This document shows, piece by piece, positions 8,041-15,437 of a stretch of 64,000 bases of DNA. Within the stretch, counting starts at the first letter, position 1. The number at the start of each line of letters is the position of its first letter. Position numbers and translations under genes: made by a program. Below the pieces are notes generated by a model. It was not told the DNA's origin. It did no database searches and was given only the letters and a program-made list of their open reading frames with translations. The stretch comes from Neobacillus sp. CF12 (GTDB lineage Bacteria > Bacillota > Bacilli > Bacillales > Cytobacillaceae), in NCBI RefSeq assembly GCF_030348765.1, contig NZ_JAUCEU010000007.1:2412501-2476500 (forward strand), written 5' to 3'.

Positions 8041-9409
8041 AAATCTCATCCTTTCTTAATTGACCTTTGAATATCGTGAATGATTCATCTAAAATTCTTA
8101 CAATCTCATCAATTTCTGTTCTCGAAACATTTAAAGGAGGGCTGATGATGAGGTGCTCCCCCTTTGTGCCGTCAATTGAACCGGAACCGGGATAAAAAAC
8201 CGCACCGAGTTCCATCGCAATTCCATTCAATCTTTCAGCAGCTTTTTCAGATGGATCGAACAACAGATCCTGTTCAGGATCCTTCACAAGCTCCATACCT
8301 ATTAATAGCCCTCTGCCCCGAACATCAGATATATAAGAATGTTTTTGCTTCAGCTCCATAAGACGTTTGACAAGGTAGGTACCTTGTTTTTTGACGTTTT
8401 CCAGCACCATGTCTCGCTCATATACCTCCAATGCAGCAAGACCGGCTGCAACAGCAACAGGATGCCCACTATACGTGTAACCGTGAATGAATTTCCCATC
8501 GCTGTTTTGAATGAGCCCATCGATTAACCGATCATGAACGATCATTCCGGCGAGTGGAGCATAACCCGCTGATACCCCTTTTCCGAAAGTGATTATATCA
8601 GGCTTGATTCCAATCTGTTCTGTCGCGAAGTTGGTACCAGTACGGCCAAATCCAGTCATCACTTCATCGATAATTAAGACGATTTCATAACGATCACACA
8701 GCTCTCGAACTTTCTCAAAATACCCCGGCGGCGGTGGAACCGCACCTTGCTGGCTTCCAACAATCGGTTCGGCAATAAATGCCGACACGTTCTCAGGACC
8801 AAGCTCAAATATAGTTCTTTCAATATCCGTTACACATGTCCAGTTTTGTTTAGAGAGACAATCATCTTTTTGACGATCGTATGGACATCGATGGCAGTAA
8901 GGAGAATAGACATGGGCATAGTTTAAAAGATTAGGAGTGTATGTATGCCTTCTTTTAACGTCTCCTCCTGCTGATAAAGAACCGATGGTGTTACCGTGGT
9001 ACGATTGCCATCGCCCAATCACAATGTGTTTTTGGGGTCTGCCGGCGTCCCTATGATATTGCCTTGCCAGCTTCAAAGCACTTTCATTTGCTTCGGAGCC
9101 TCCGGTTGTAAAATACACTTTATTTAAATGGTCTGGAGCCATTTTTCCGATTGTTTCAGCCAGTTCATGCAACGCTTTCGTCTCGAAGCGCATTGTATGG
9201 ACGAAAGCTGCTTTTTTTGCTTGTTCTGCCATGGCCTCTCCTATTGAAGTAATCCCATGGCCCAAGTTGGCTGCAACCGCTCCCGAGCAAGCATCCAAAT
9301 ATTTTTTCCCGTTCTCATCTATGAGATAGACCCCTGCACCGTGGGTAATAATCGGGTACTCCTTTTTTAAATCACGATGAAACACGTAATCTTTTTTTAT
9401 TCCATCCAT
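8024..9409 (-). CDS. yodT: Class-III aminotransferase, YodT-like; candidate N6-acetyl-beta-lysine transaminase
   Basis: A 461-residue PLP-dependent aminotransferase. Recognisable are TGGSEANESALKLARQYH, the SYHGNTIG loop, IIDEVMTGFGRTG and the PLP lysine in TFGKGVSAGYAPLAG. A Cys-rich insertion, YCHRCPYDRQ, lies near residue 160. The ATG at 9409 is chosen because GGTGGTGGAAAG precedes it and the protein then starts like its relatives; it overlaps the thiolase gene by 13 bases. It follows CoA-transferase and thiolase genes as in the B. subtilis yod operon. Its likely job is to remove the 3-amino group of acetylated beta-lysine, giving the 3-keto acid the CoA-transferase needs. The exact substrate is inferred. 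Confidence 0.82.
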   Translation of the reverse strand: MDGIKKDYVFHRDLKKEYPIITHGAGVYLIDENGKKYLDACSGAVAANLGHGITSIGEAMAEQAKKAAFVHTMRFETKALHELAETIGKMAPDHLNKVYFTTGGSEANESALKLARQYHRDAGRPQKHIVIGRWQSYHGNTIGSLSAGGDVKRRHTYTPNLLNYAHVYSPYCHRCPYDRQKDDCLSKQNWTCVTDIERTIFELGPENVSAFIAEPIVGSQQGAVPPPPGYFEKVRELCDRYEIVLIIDEVMTGFGRTGTNFATEQIGIKPDIITFGKGVSAGYAPLAGMIVHDRLIDGLIQNSDGKFIHGYTYSGHPVAVAAGLAALEVYERDMVLENVKKQGTYLVKRLMELKQKHSYISDVRGRGLLIGMELVKDPEQDLLFDPSEKAAERLNGIAMELGAVFYPGSGSIDGTKGEHLIISPPLNVSRTEIDEIVRILDESFTIFKGQLRKDEIYEITK

Positions 9410-10587
9410 CTTTCCACCACCATTGCCAATCCTAATCCACCTGCCACACAAATCGTGGCAAGACCATATTGTCTTTTTTGTTTTTCAAGCTCATGACATA
9501 ATGTAGTTACGATTCTTGCACCGGAGCACCCAAGTGGATGGCCTAAGGCAATCGCCCCTCCGTTTACATTCACGTTGTCTCCTTTTATGTCCCATTCTTT
9601 TAAACAAGCAAGGCTTTGAGCAGCGAATGCTTCATTTAATTCAATCAAATCGATATCTTTCAAACGAAGACCCGCTTTTTTCAACGCAATCTGGGATGCA
9701 GGAACAGGACCGATTCCCATTTCTTTTGGTGATACACCCGCTGCAGCAAAGGAACGAATCCTTGCCATCGGGACCACTCCAAGTTGTATCGCTTTTTCTT
9801 CCGACATCAACAGCAGCATCGAGGCTCCATCATTTCTTCCGGATGAGTTTCCGGCTGTTACTGTACCATCCTTTTGAAACACAGAACTTAGTGTTCCTAA
9901 CTTTTCAATGTCCGTCAATCTTGGGTATTCATCTATCGCAAAGTGTCGGATTCCCTTTTTTCCTTCCTTTACCGGAACAGGTATGATTTCTTCTTCAAAG
10001 TTGCCCATTTCAATTGCACGTTTCGTTTTCTGCTGACTCGTGAAAGCAAATTCATCTTGTTCACGGCGGCTTATGTTATATTTTTCAGCCAGCCACTCGG
10101 CTGTTTGCCCCATCATGAAACGGCCGTATATCTCCTCTGGCTGCGATTTTGGCTGACTCTCCGTATTTGAATCATACAGCGTCATATCACCCATCTTGTT
10201 CCCAAATCGAGTCCCGACCGTATAATGAGGTGCTTGTGACATGTTTTCGACGCCTCCTGCTAAAACGACGTCAGCCTGACCAGTCAAAATGGACATCGCT
10301 CCGTTAATGACGGCCTGCATGCCTGAACCGCACTGGCGATGAACAGTATAAGCAGGAATCGATTCGGAAAAATGTGCCTGTAATACCGCGACTCTTGCAA
10401 TATTCGGAGCATGTGCACTTTGCTTTGTTTGTCCGACGATAACTTCATCGACAATATTGGCACCGTAACCGGAAGCAGAAAGATTATTTTTCATGATGAG
10501 GGATACGAGCACTTCCGGAGGCGTATCTGCCAGTGACCCACCGAAGCTTCCGATAGCAGTCCTAAATGCATTTACAATTACAACCAC
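9397..10587 (-). CDS. Thiolase (acetyl-CoA C-acyltransferase)
   Basis: A 396-residue thiolase that cleaves a 3-ketoacyl-CoA with CoA to acetyl-CoA and a shortened acyl-CoA. Motifs are the nucleophilic Cys in VHRQCGSGMQAV (near residue 88), NEAFAAQ (near 318), the active-site His in GGAIALGHPLGCSGAR (near 350) and the second Cys in TICVAGGLGLA near the C-terminus. A GTG start at 10587 follows GAGGTG and overlaps the stop of the CoA-transferase beta gene. B. subtilis has no thiolase gene in its yod operon, so this one completes the local pathway: 3-keto-6-acetamidohexanoyl-CoA would give acetyl-CoA plus 4-acetamidobutyryl-CoA. Acetoacetyl-CoA is an alternative substrate. Confidence 0.9.
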   Translation of the reverse strand: MVVIVNAFRTAIGSFGGSLADTPPEVLVSLIMKNNLSASGYGANIVDEVIVGQTKQSAHAPNIARVAVLQAHFSESIPAYTVHRQCGSGMQAVINGAMSILTGQADVVLAGGVENMSQAPHYTVGTRFGNKMGDMTLYDSNTESQPKSQPEEIYGRFMMGQTAEWLAEKYNISRREQDEFAFTSQQKTKRAIEMGNFEEEIIPVPVKEGKKGIRHFAIDEYPRLTDIEKLGTLSSVFQKDGTVTAGNSSGRNDGASMLLLMSEEKAIQLGVVPMARIRSFAAAGVSPKEMGIGPVPASQIALKKAGLRLKDIDLIELNEAFAAQSLACLKEWDIKGDNVNVNGGAIALGHPLGCSGARIVTTLCHELEKQKRQYGLATICVAGGLGLAMVVERWME

Positions 10588-11249
10588 TATACAGTCACCT
10601 CTTTGTCTTTATTGAAAGATTCAGCAATTTGGAAGGGTGCGTCCGTTTTCTGTTGAATTTCCTCAAGGGAAACTCCAGGGGAAAGCTCAATAAGATGAAG
10701 CCCATCTTCCTTTACAGCGAAAACCGCCAAATCGGTAATAATTAAATCCACTATTCGTTCCGATGTGACCGGATAAGTTAAATCCTTGACGATTTTTGAA
10801 TCTCCTTGGTTAGAGGTATGCATCGTTGTTACAATGACCTTTTTGGAGCCTTCCAATAAATCCATCGCCCCGCCTACACCAAGAACATTTTTTCCTGGTA
10901 CGGCCCAGTTGGCAATCCGCCCCACTTGATCAATCTGCAACACGCCTAAGATTGAAACGCTTACATGCCCTCCGCGAATCATCGCAAAAGAGGAAGCACT
11001 ATCAAAAAAGGATGATCCTTCCAATACTGTGACAGGCAGTTTCCCTGCATTGACAAGATTTTGGTCAATATGCTCTTGATCTGGCGTAGGACCTACTCCA
11101 AGAATGCCGTTTTCCGAGTGTAAAAAAACTTTAACATTTGATGGAATATAATCAGCCACCAGTGTTGGAATCCCTATCCCCAAATTGACGATATCGCCAT
11201 CCTTCAATTCCTTTGCCGCTCTTGCAGCAATGTATTGTTTCATATTCAA
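10587..11249 (-). CDS. yodR: 3-oxoacid CoA-transferase subunit B
   Basis: A 220-residue beta subunit of a family I CoA-transferase. The catalytic glutamate is visible in the HSENGILGVG motif near residue 43-52, which forms the glutamyl-CoA intermediate. The DSASSFAMIRGGHVSVSILG and NWAVPGKNVLGVGGAMDL segments are typical. A TTG start at 11249 has GGCGGT ten bases upstream; an ATG two codons later is possible. It begins one base after the alpha-subunit stop, so the subunits are made in equal amounts. The complex would activate a 3-keto acid with CoA from acetyl- or succinyl-CoA. In this cluster the likely acceptor is 3-keto-6-acetamidohexanoate; acetoacetate or 3-oxoadipate are alternatives. 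Confidence 0.9.
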   Translation of the reverse strand: MNMKQYIAARAAKELKDGDIVNLGIGIPTLVADYIPSNVKVFLHSENGILGVGPTPDQEHIDQNLVNAGKLPVTVLEGSSFFDSASSFAMIRGGHVSVSILGVLQIDQVGRIANWAVPGKNVLGVGGAMDLLEGSKKVIVTTMHTSNQGDSKIVKDLTYPVTSERIVDLIITDLAVFAVKEDGLHLIELSPGVSLEEIQQKTDAPFQIAESFNKDKEVTV

Positions 11250-11250
11250 G

Positions 11251-11907
11251 CTAGTTACCGCCCTTCACAACTATATAATCAACGTATAAATGAGGGGTCA
11301 CAATTTCTTCAGGAGAAATTTGGCCAACCTCCACAATCTCGTCCACCTCTACAATAACCACATCCGCTGCTGTTGCCATCATCGGATTAAAGTTTCTTGC
11401 CGATTTGTTGTATATGAGATTTCCTAATTGATCTGCCTTTTTCGCTTTAATTAAAGAAAAATTGGCTTTAAGAGCCTCTTGAAATACATACTTTTTACCA
11501 TTAAGGGTACGCTCTTCTTTGTTTTCAGCGATTTTCGTTCCTACGCTGACTGGTGTATAAAACCCTCCTAATCCCGCCCCGCCCGCTCGAATGGCTTCAG
11601 ACATTGTTCCTTGTGGGAGAAGCTCTACTTCTAATTCTTTATCCTGATATGCTTTAACCACTTCTGGATTGGATGTAAAATACGAACCTATTGCTTTTTT
11701 TACTTGCTTTTGCCGTACTAAAACTCCAAGACCTCTGCCTGGTTCACCAAGGTTATTACTAATAATCTCTAAGTCTTTCACTTCCGACTGAGCCAAAGCG
11801 GCTATTAAACTAAGCGGACTTCCTACAAGTCCAAATCCACCTACCATAATTCGAGAGCCGTTTTTAACCTTTTTTACAGCTTCTTCGCATGTAATCAGCT
11901 TGCTCAT
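11251..11907 (-). CDS. yodS: 3-oxoacid CoA-transferase subunit A
   Basis: A 218-residue alpha subunit with the family glycine motif VGGFGLVGSPLSLI near residue 22, the SNNLGEPGRGLGVL segment near 50 and GGAGLGGFYTPVSVGT near 108. The ATG at 11907 has GGCAGGGAT about nine bases upstream. It is the first gene after a long hairpin that separates it from the DUF3870 gene, so its transcription may be attenuated there. It pairs with the next gene to form the active heterodimer or heterotetramer in the cytoplasm. Confidence 0.9.
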   Translation of the reverse strand: MSKLITCEEAVKKVKNGSRIMVGGFGLVGSPLSLIAALAQSEVKDLEIISNNLGEPGRGLGVLVRQKQVKKAIGSYFTSNPEVVKAYQDKELEVELLPQGTMSEAIRAGGAGLGGFYTPVSVGTKIAENKEERTLNGKKYVFQEALKANFSLIKAKKADQLGNLIYNKSARNFNPMMATAADVVIVEVDEIVEVGQISPEEIVTPHLYVDYIVVKGGN

Positions 11908-11966
11908 GTTTTTTTATCCCTGCCTTTCCATCGACTTTTGCGGGTGTCAACCGTTCGGTAAAATAA

Positions 11967-12050
11967 AAAAACCGAGCAAAACATAAATCTCTATAAAGAA
12001 TGTCGTTTCAACGAACATTCCTTACACAGAGTTCATGTTTGCCCGGTTTT
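11967..12050 (-). terminator. Long imperfect hairpin with T-run between DUF3870 gene and CoA-transferase operon
   Basis: The arms at about 11971-12005 and 12011-12046 pair over some 35 bases with a few mismatches around a five-base loop. On the minus strand the stem ends in GCTCGG followed by seven T residues, a terminator or attenuator layout. Right next to it, 12061-12081 forms a second small hairpin (TGGGAAGA/TCTTCCCA). The length is unusual for a plain terminator. Confidence 0.6.
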
Positions 12051-12099
12051 AATAAGACCATGGGAAGAGGTCATCTTCCCACTTTATTATAACCAAACG

Positions 12100-12429
12100 T
12101 TATGTATTCATTTGCTTCACATTATCCCAGTAACGTTGAACTGCAGCTTGGAGAGCCACAATGATCGCTTGCTGGGATGGAGCAAAATAAAAACTTTGAA
12201 TTCGTTTAATCAGCTGCTCAACACCGTCTTGAAGACAGTAGCCTATCAGCAGTTTTTGAAAATAATTTTTTGTTAGTTCAGCTACGAATGTGAATTCAGC
12301 CCCGATAATCTTATGATTTTTCAGATCCACTTCGAGGACAATTCCCGCATGCTTATACATTTCATACATGGAAGTTCCCTGTGGAGCTTTTGCATATCCT
12401 GTAACAATCACCGTTTCCAGTGTTTGCAT
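12100..12429 (-). CDS. DUF3870 domain protein
   Basis: A 109-residue cytoplasmic protein matching the DUF3870 family over its whole length: the conserved TGYAKAPQGTSMYEMYK at residues 10-26, then VLEVDLKNHKIIGAEFTF and a C-terminal helix with RYWDN. The function is unknown. The ATG at 12429 follows AGGGTGG. The gene has its own strong sigma-A promoter and a cre-like site, and is the first gene after pdxS in the catabolic cluster. DUF3870 genes are often seen beside amino-acid catabolic operons in Firmicutes, so a sensory or regulatory role for a metabolite is a reasonable guess, but nothing in the sequence shows catalytic residues. Confidence 0.82.
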   Translation of the reverse strand: MQTLETVIVTGYAKAPQGTSMYEMYKHAGIVLEVDLKNHKIIGAEFTFVAELTKNYFQKLLIGYCLQDGVEQLIKRIQSFYFAPSQQAIIVALQAAVQRYWDNVKQMNT

Positions 12430-12474
12430 GCCCTAATCCACCCTTCAAAACCCACTGAACACCTTTCTAACACG

Positions 12475-12503
12475 AGTATACGGGCTAGAATAAACAATGT
12501 CAA
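12475..12503 (-). promoter_or_regulatory. Sigma-A promoter of the DUF3870 gene
   Basis: On the minus strand TTGACA (12498-12503) and TATACT (12475-12480) are separated by exactly 17 bases. Both hexamers are at or one base from consensus. The start point would lie near 12468, about 40 bases before the ATG. Confidence 0.85.
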
Positions 12504-12530
12504 TGTGAATATTTTAAATTTTTAAAAAAG

Positions 12531-12544
12531 TTAAAGCGCTTTCA
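12531..12544 (-). promoter_or_regulatory. cre-like CcpA site upstream of the DUF3870 promoter
   Basis: TGAAAGCGCTTTAA on the minus strand has the palindromic AAAGCGCTTT core of catabolite-responsive elements, with two deviations from the full consensus. It lies 28 bases upstream of the -35 hexamer, centred near -70, a position more typical of CcpA activation than repression. Confidence 0.55.
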
Positions 12545-12633
12545 CTACCAATAAAGAGCTTACAACTATTTTTTTGACCTCTACACAATAAATAATTTAT
12601 TCTCCCTTGTATGTTATAATCCTTTTAAACTTT

Positions 12634-13515
12634 TTACCAACCACGTTCCTGCATACGTGCTTCAGGAGACAGAGTTGAAATCTCAATACCTTTCATTGCA
12701 CTTCCAAGATTTTTTGAAATCTCTGCAATTAGTTGATAATCCTGGTAGTGGGTTGTTGCTTCCACAATAGCCCTAGCAAATTTTGCTGGGTTATCAGATT
12801 TGAAGATTCCAGACCCAACAAATACTCCATCAGCACCTAACTGCATCATAAGTGCAGCATCAGCAGGCGTTGCTACTCCACCAGCTGCAAAGTTTACTAC
12901 AGGCAGGCGTCCATTACGCTTAATCTCTAGAAGAAGTTCATATGGAGCTCCAAGTAGCTTAGCCTCTGTCATCAATTCATCTTCACTCATTGTAGTGACT
13001 TTACGAACTTGTGCATTTACCTTACGGATATGACGAACAGCTTCTACGATATTACCAGTTCCCGGCTCTCCTTTTGTACGAAGCATGGATGCACCTTCAC
13101 CAATACGGCGAGCTGCTTCTCCTAGATCACGGCAACCACAAACAAATGGAACAGTGTAAACTTTTTTATTTAGATGGTACTCTTCATCAGCCGGAGTTAA
13201 AACCTCGCTCTCATCAATATAATCAACACCCATTGCTTCAAGAACCCGGGCTTCAACGATGTGTCCGATACGTGCTTTTGCCATAACCGGAATGGAAACC
13301 GCCTTCATAACTTCTTCTGTAATTCTTGGATCTGCCATTCTTGCAACTCCGCCAGCTGCACGGATATCAGATGGAACGCGCTCCAATGCCATTACAGCTA
13401 CCGCTCCCGCTTCCTCTGCTATTTTTGCTTGCTCAGCATTAACAACATCCATTATGACGCCGCCCTTTTGCATTTCAGCCATGCCTCTTTTTACACGATC
13501 CGTACCTGTTTTCAT
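12634..13515 (-). CDS. pdxS: Pyridoxal 5'-phosphate synthase, lyase subunit PdxS
   Basis: A 293-residue TIM-barrel subunit of the DXP-independent PLP synthase, which builds PLP from ribose 5-phosphate, glyceraldehyde 3-phosphate and ammonia supplied by PdxT. Landmarks are the lysine-bearing [10 protein letters not shown] segment (near residue 78-87), [10 protein letters not shown] phosphate loop (near 146) and [30 protein letters not shown] (split here by description only; near 208-237). The length equals that of B. subtilis PdxS. The ATG at 13515 follows GGGGGAT. No pdxT follows: the next gene is DUF3870. A sigma-54 promoter lies about 170 bases upstream. It would supply cofactor to the three PLP enzymes of the cluster. 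Confidence 0.95.
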   Translation of the reverse strand: MKTGTDRVKRGMAEMQKGGVIMDVVNAEQAKIAEEAGAVAVMALERVPSDIRAAGGVARMADPRITEEVMKAVSIPVMAKARIGHIVEARVLEAMGVDYIDESEVLTPADEEYHLNKKVYTVPFVCGCRDLGEAARRIGEGASMLRTKGEPGTGNIVEAVRHIRKVNAQVRKVTTMSEDELMTEAKLLGAPYELLLEIKRNGRLPVVNFAAGGVATPADAALMMQLGADGVFVGSGIFKSDNPAKFARAIVEATTHYQDYQLIAEISKNLGSAMKGIEISTLSPEARMQERGW

Positions 13516-13684
13516 TGGTAATCCCCCTTTGATGATTATGAACGTATCAATTTCTTTTAAAAGGAAAATCTCATGTAGTTCATTTGTTATGTTCTTTTAT
13601 AAATATATAGAAATTTCCCTTTCACCCCCATCAAAAAATGGATACAATACATATTTATCCAAATTTTATTTTCACTTATAAACT

Positions 13685-13701
13685 TGCAATTACTGTGCCA
13701 A
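13685..13701 (-). promoter_or_regulatory. Sigma-54 (-24/-12) promoter upstream of pdxS
   Basis: On the minus strand TTGGCAC (13695-13701), five bases, then TTGCA (13685-13689) match the RpoN consensus TTGGCAC-N5-TTGCW without error. It points toward pdxS, with a predicted start near 13673 and a leader of about 158 bases. Confidence 0.8.
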
Positions 13702-13742
13702 TAATAAAAACACCTATTTGTGAACTATTTGTGAAAACAGTA

Positions 13743-13793
13743 TGCAAAATTTCTTGGCACTATCATTATTTTTTTGCACTTAAACCGCAAAAA
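13743..13793 (-). promoter_or_regulatory. Candidate enhancer-binding sites for a sigma-54 activator
   Basis: Two imperfect palindromes are seen: TGCAAA...TTGGCA at 13743-13759 and TTTTTGC-N9-GCAAAAA at 13771-13793. They lie about 70 to 120 bases upstream of the predicted sigma-54 start, the usual place for activator sites. The activator gene is not in the window. Confidence 0.45.
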
Positions 13794-14073
13794 TTATATT
13801 TCCAATAAAATAGAAAGGGCTTTTTAATTTTATGAAAAATCCTTTATTACAACTGGTACCTTAGAAGGAATTTTAAAAAAAAATACAAATTCGGTTAGAA
13901 ACTAGAGTTGCGATGAAGCAGTCATTGAGGAAGTTGAAGAAGGGGTAATTATGATTATGTTGAATCTTAGAGGTAATAGATCTTGCCATCAAATCATCTG
14001 TATTACCAAACTAAATTTCCTGTTATATAGGAAAAACCTTGATAACACAATGGTTACCAAGGCTCTGCATGAA
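13794..14073. other. Intergenic stretch without a supported gene
   Basis: AT-rich sequence between the pdxS control region and the tRNA gene. A short open stretch around 13910-14070 encodes an acidic segment (EAVIEEVEEG) but has an upstream stop and runs into the tRNA; it looks like a decayed remnant. Nothing else is recognised. Confidence 0.5.
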
Positions 14074-14146
14074 TGACCTGTGAGGGGTTCGAACCCCCGA
14101 CCTCAACCCTGTCAAGGTTGCGCTCTCCCAGCTGAGCTAACAGATC
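14074..14146 (-). tRNA. tRNA-Val (anticodon GAC)
   Basis: A 73-base cloverleaf on the minus strand. The acceptor stem GATCTGT/ACAGGTC, D-arm GCTC/GAGC, anticodon stem CAACC/GGTTG with loop TTGACAG (anticodon GAC) and T-arm GGGGG/CCCTC with loop TTCGAAC all pair. The discriminator is A and the CCA end is not encoded (TTC follows), so it must be added after transcription. Confidence 0.95.
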
Positions 14147-14293
14147 TCTTATTAAGCTACAAATATAATTATAGTAAAAACTAGTAAAAAGTCAACAGTT
14201 TTAAAAAAGAACGTGCATTTTTAAATAATTAGAATAAAGAACAAACGTTCGGATATAATGATAGTATAAGATATCAAGAAAGGCGGGATAACC

Positions 14294-14518
14294 ATGGATG
14301 GACTTTTGTTACGCGCAGTAGAGGAAAATATACCTTTAGAGATGATTTATTTATCTCAGGATCAACAGATTTCACAGCGGAAGTTACTTGTCAAGGAAGT
14401 GAATGATGAGTACATTCGAGCTTATTGCCTGCTCCGAAAACAAATCCGAACATTTCGCCGCGAAAATATTTTATCCCTAATGCCAAATACTCACACAAAT
14501 AATCCATTCCTACACTAA
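14294..14518 (+). CDS. Small WYL-like domain protein
   Basis: A 74-residue protein that resembles only the core of the WYL domain: an IYLSQDQQISQRKL strand pair near residue 18, then AYCLLRKQIRTFRRENIL near 44-61, which matches the ligand-contacting end of WYL regulators. No DNA-binding helix-turn-helix is present. The ATG follows GGCGGGATAACC, and TATAAT sits about 40 bases upstream. It precedes yjcH but is separated by about 100 bases. It may sense a nucleotide or nucleic-acid ligand as WYL domains do, but this is inference; it may also be a free-standing remnant of a larger regulator. Confidence 0.65.
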   Translation: MDGLLLRAVEENIPLEMIYLSQDQQISQRKLLVKEVNDEYIRAYCLLRKQIRTFRRENILSLMPNTHTNNPFLH

Positions 14519-14616
14519 AATATATCCCAAAAGATCCTTCTCTCCCCCATTGAGCATTTCCCACATAGATATGATAAAATGCAGTTGTATCTATCGAACA
14601 TTGGGGGAATTGTCGC

Positions 14617-15339
14617 ATGGAGACACCAAAAGGCACAATAAAAGAACATACGATTAAAAGTAATGAGCTCGGAGAAGAAATACAGCTTCTCATCTATTTA
14701 CCAGCAAATTTCTCACCATTATATAAATACTCTCTGTTAATTGCCCAGGATGGCCGCGATTATTTTCAACTTGGCAGAATTGGGCGATTAGCGGATGAGT
14801 ATCTTTTTGAGCGAGAAATTGAAAATTTAATCATTGTTGGGATACCCTATAAGAATGTAGAGGATCGTCGCAGTAAATACCATCCTGATGGTGAGCAGCA
14901 TCAACCATACATTCGCTTTTTAGCACATGAATTAGTTCCGTTCCTAGATCAAGAGTTTCCAACCTATCAAATGGGTTCTACTAGAGCGCTAATCGGTGAC
15001 TCACTAGGAGCAACCGTTTCATTAATGACCGCTCTCCAATATCCACACACCTTTGGAAAAGTGCTCTTACAATCACCATATGTTGATGAACAAGTTCTGG
15101 ATTTAGTCAAAAACTTCACAAAAGCAGAGCTTGTAGAAATATATCATATCATTGGTAATCAAGAAACTGAGGTCCATACCACTAACGGTAAAATCAGCGA
15201 CTTCCTTAAACCAAATCGTGAGCTAGCCGCTATCATTCAAAGCAAGTCCTTTACATACTTTTATGATGAATTCAATGGCGATCATACATGGACATATTGG
15301 CAGCCCGATTTAAAGAGAGCCCTTAAGATGATGTTTTAA
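14617..15339 (+). CDS. yjcH: Putative esterase/hydrolase YjcH
   Basis: A 240-residue alpha/beta-hydrolase of the esterase D/enterochelin-esterase type. It shows the nucleophile elbow GDSLGATVS near residue 128-136 (Ser in GDSLG), an early AQDGRDYF segment that forms the oxyanion region, and a C-terminal GDHTWTYWQ that supplies the catalytic His. The ATG follows TTGGGGGAATTGTCGC. It is the first of the yjcH-yjcG-yjcF set, conserved in this order in Bacillus. The natural substrate is unknown. Confidence 0.86.
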   Translation: METPKGTIKEHTIKSNELGEEIQLLIYLPANFSPLYKYSLLIAQDGRDYFQLGRIGRLADEYLFEREIENLIIVGIPYKNVEDRRSKYHPDGEQHQPYIRFLAHELVPFLDQEFPTYQMGSTRALIGDSLGATVSLMTALQYPHTFGKVLLQSPYVDEQVLDLVKNFTKAELVEIYHIIGNQETEVHTTNGKISDFLKPNRELAAIIQSKSFTYFYDEFNGDHTWTYWQPDLKRALKMMF

Positions 15340-15437
15340 GGTCATTTCATATTTTTTGAATATTTGCTATAATATCAGGAAGGTCTTCCAACAGCACAAT
15401 CTTCACTGAAAAAACTTGTTAAATGGAGGTTATACAT

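Noticed and set aside
13755..13780. Second TTGGCAC on the plus strand near 13755, considered as a divergent sigma-54 promoter
   Set aside because: No TTGC-type -12 element at the needed spacing; TTTGCAC is too far away.
13910..14073. Short open stretch with an acidic segment and a possible ATG near 13950
   Set aside because: In-frame stop upstream, end inside the tRNA gene, and no family resemblance; best seen as a remnant or chance frame.
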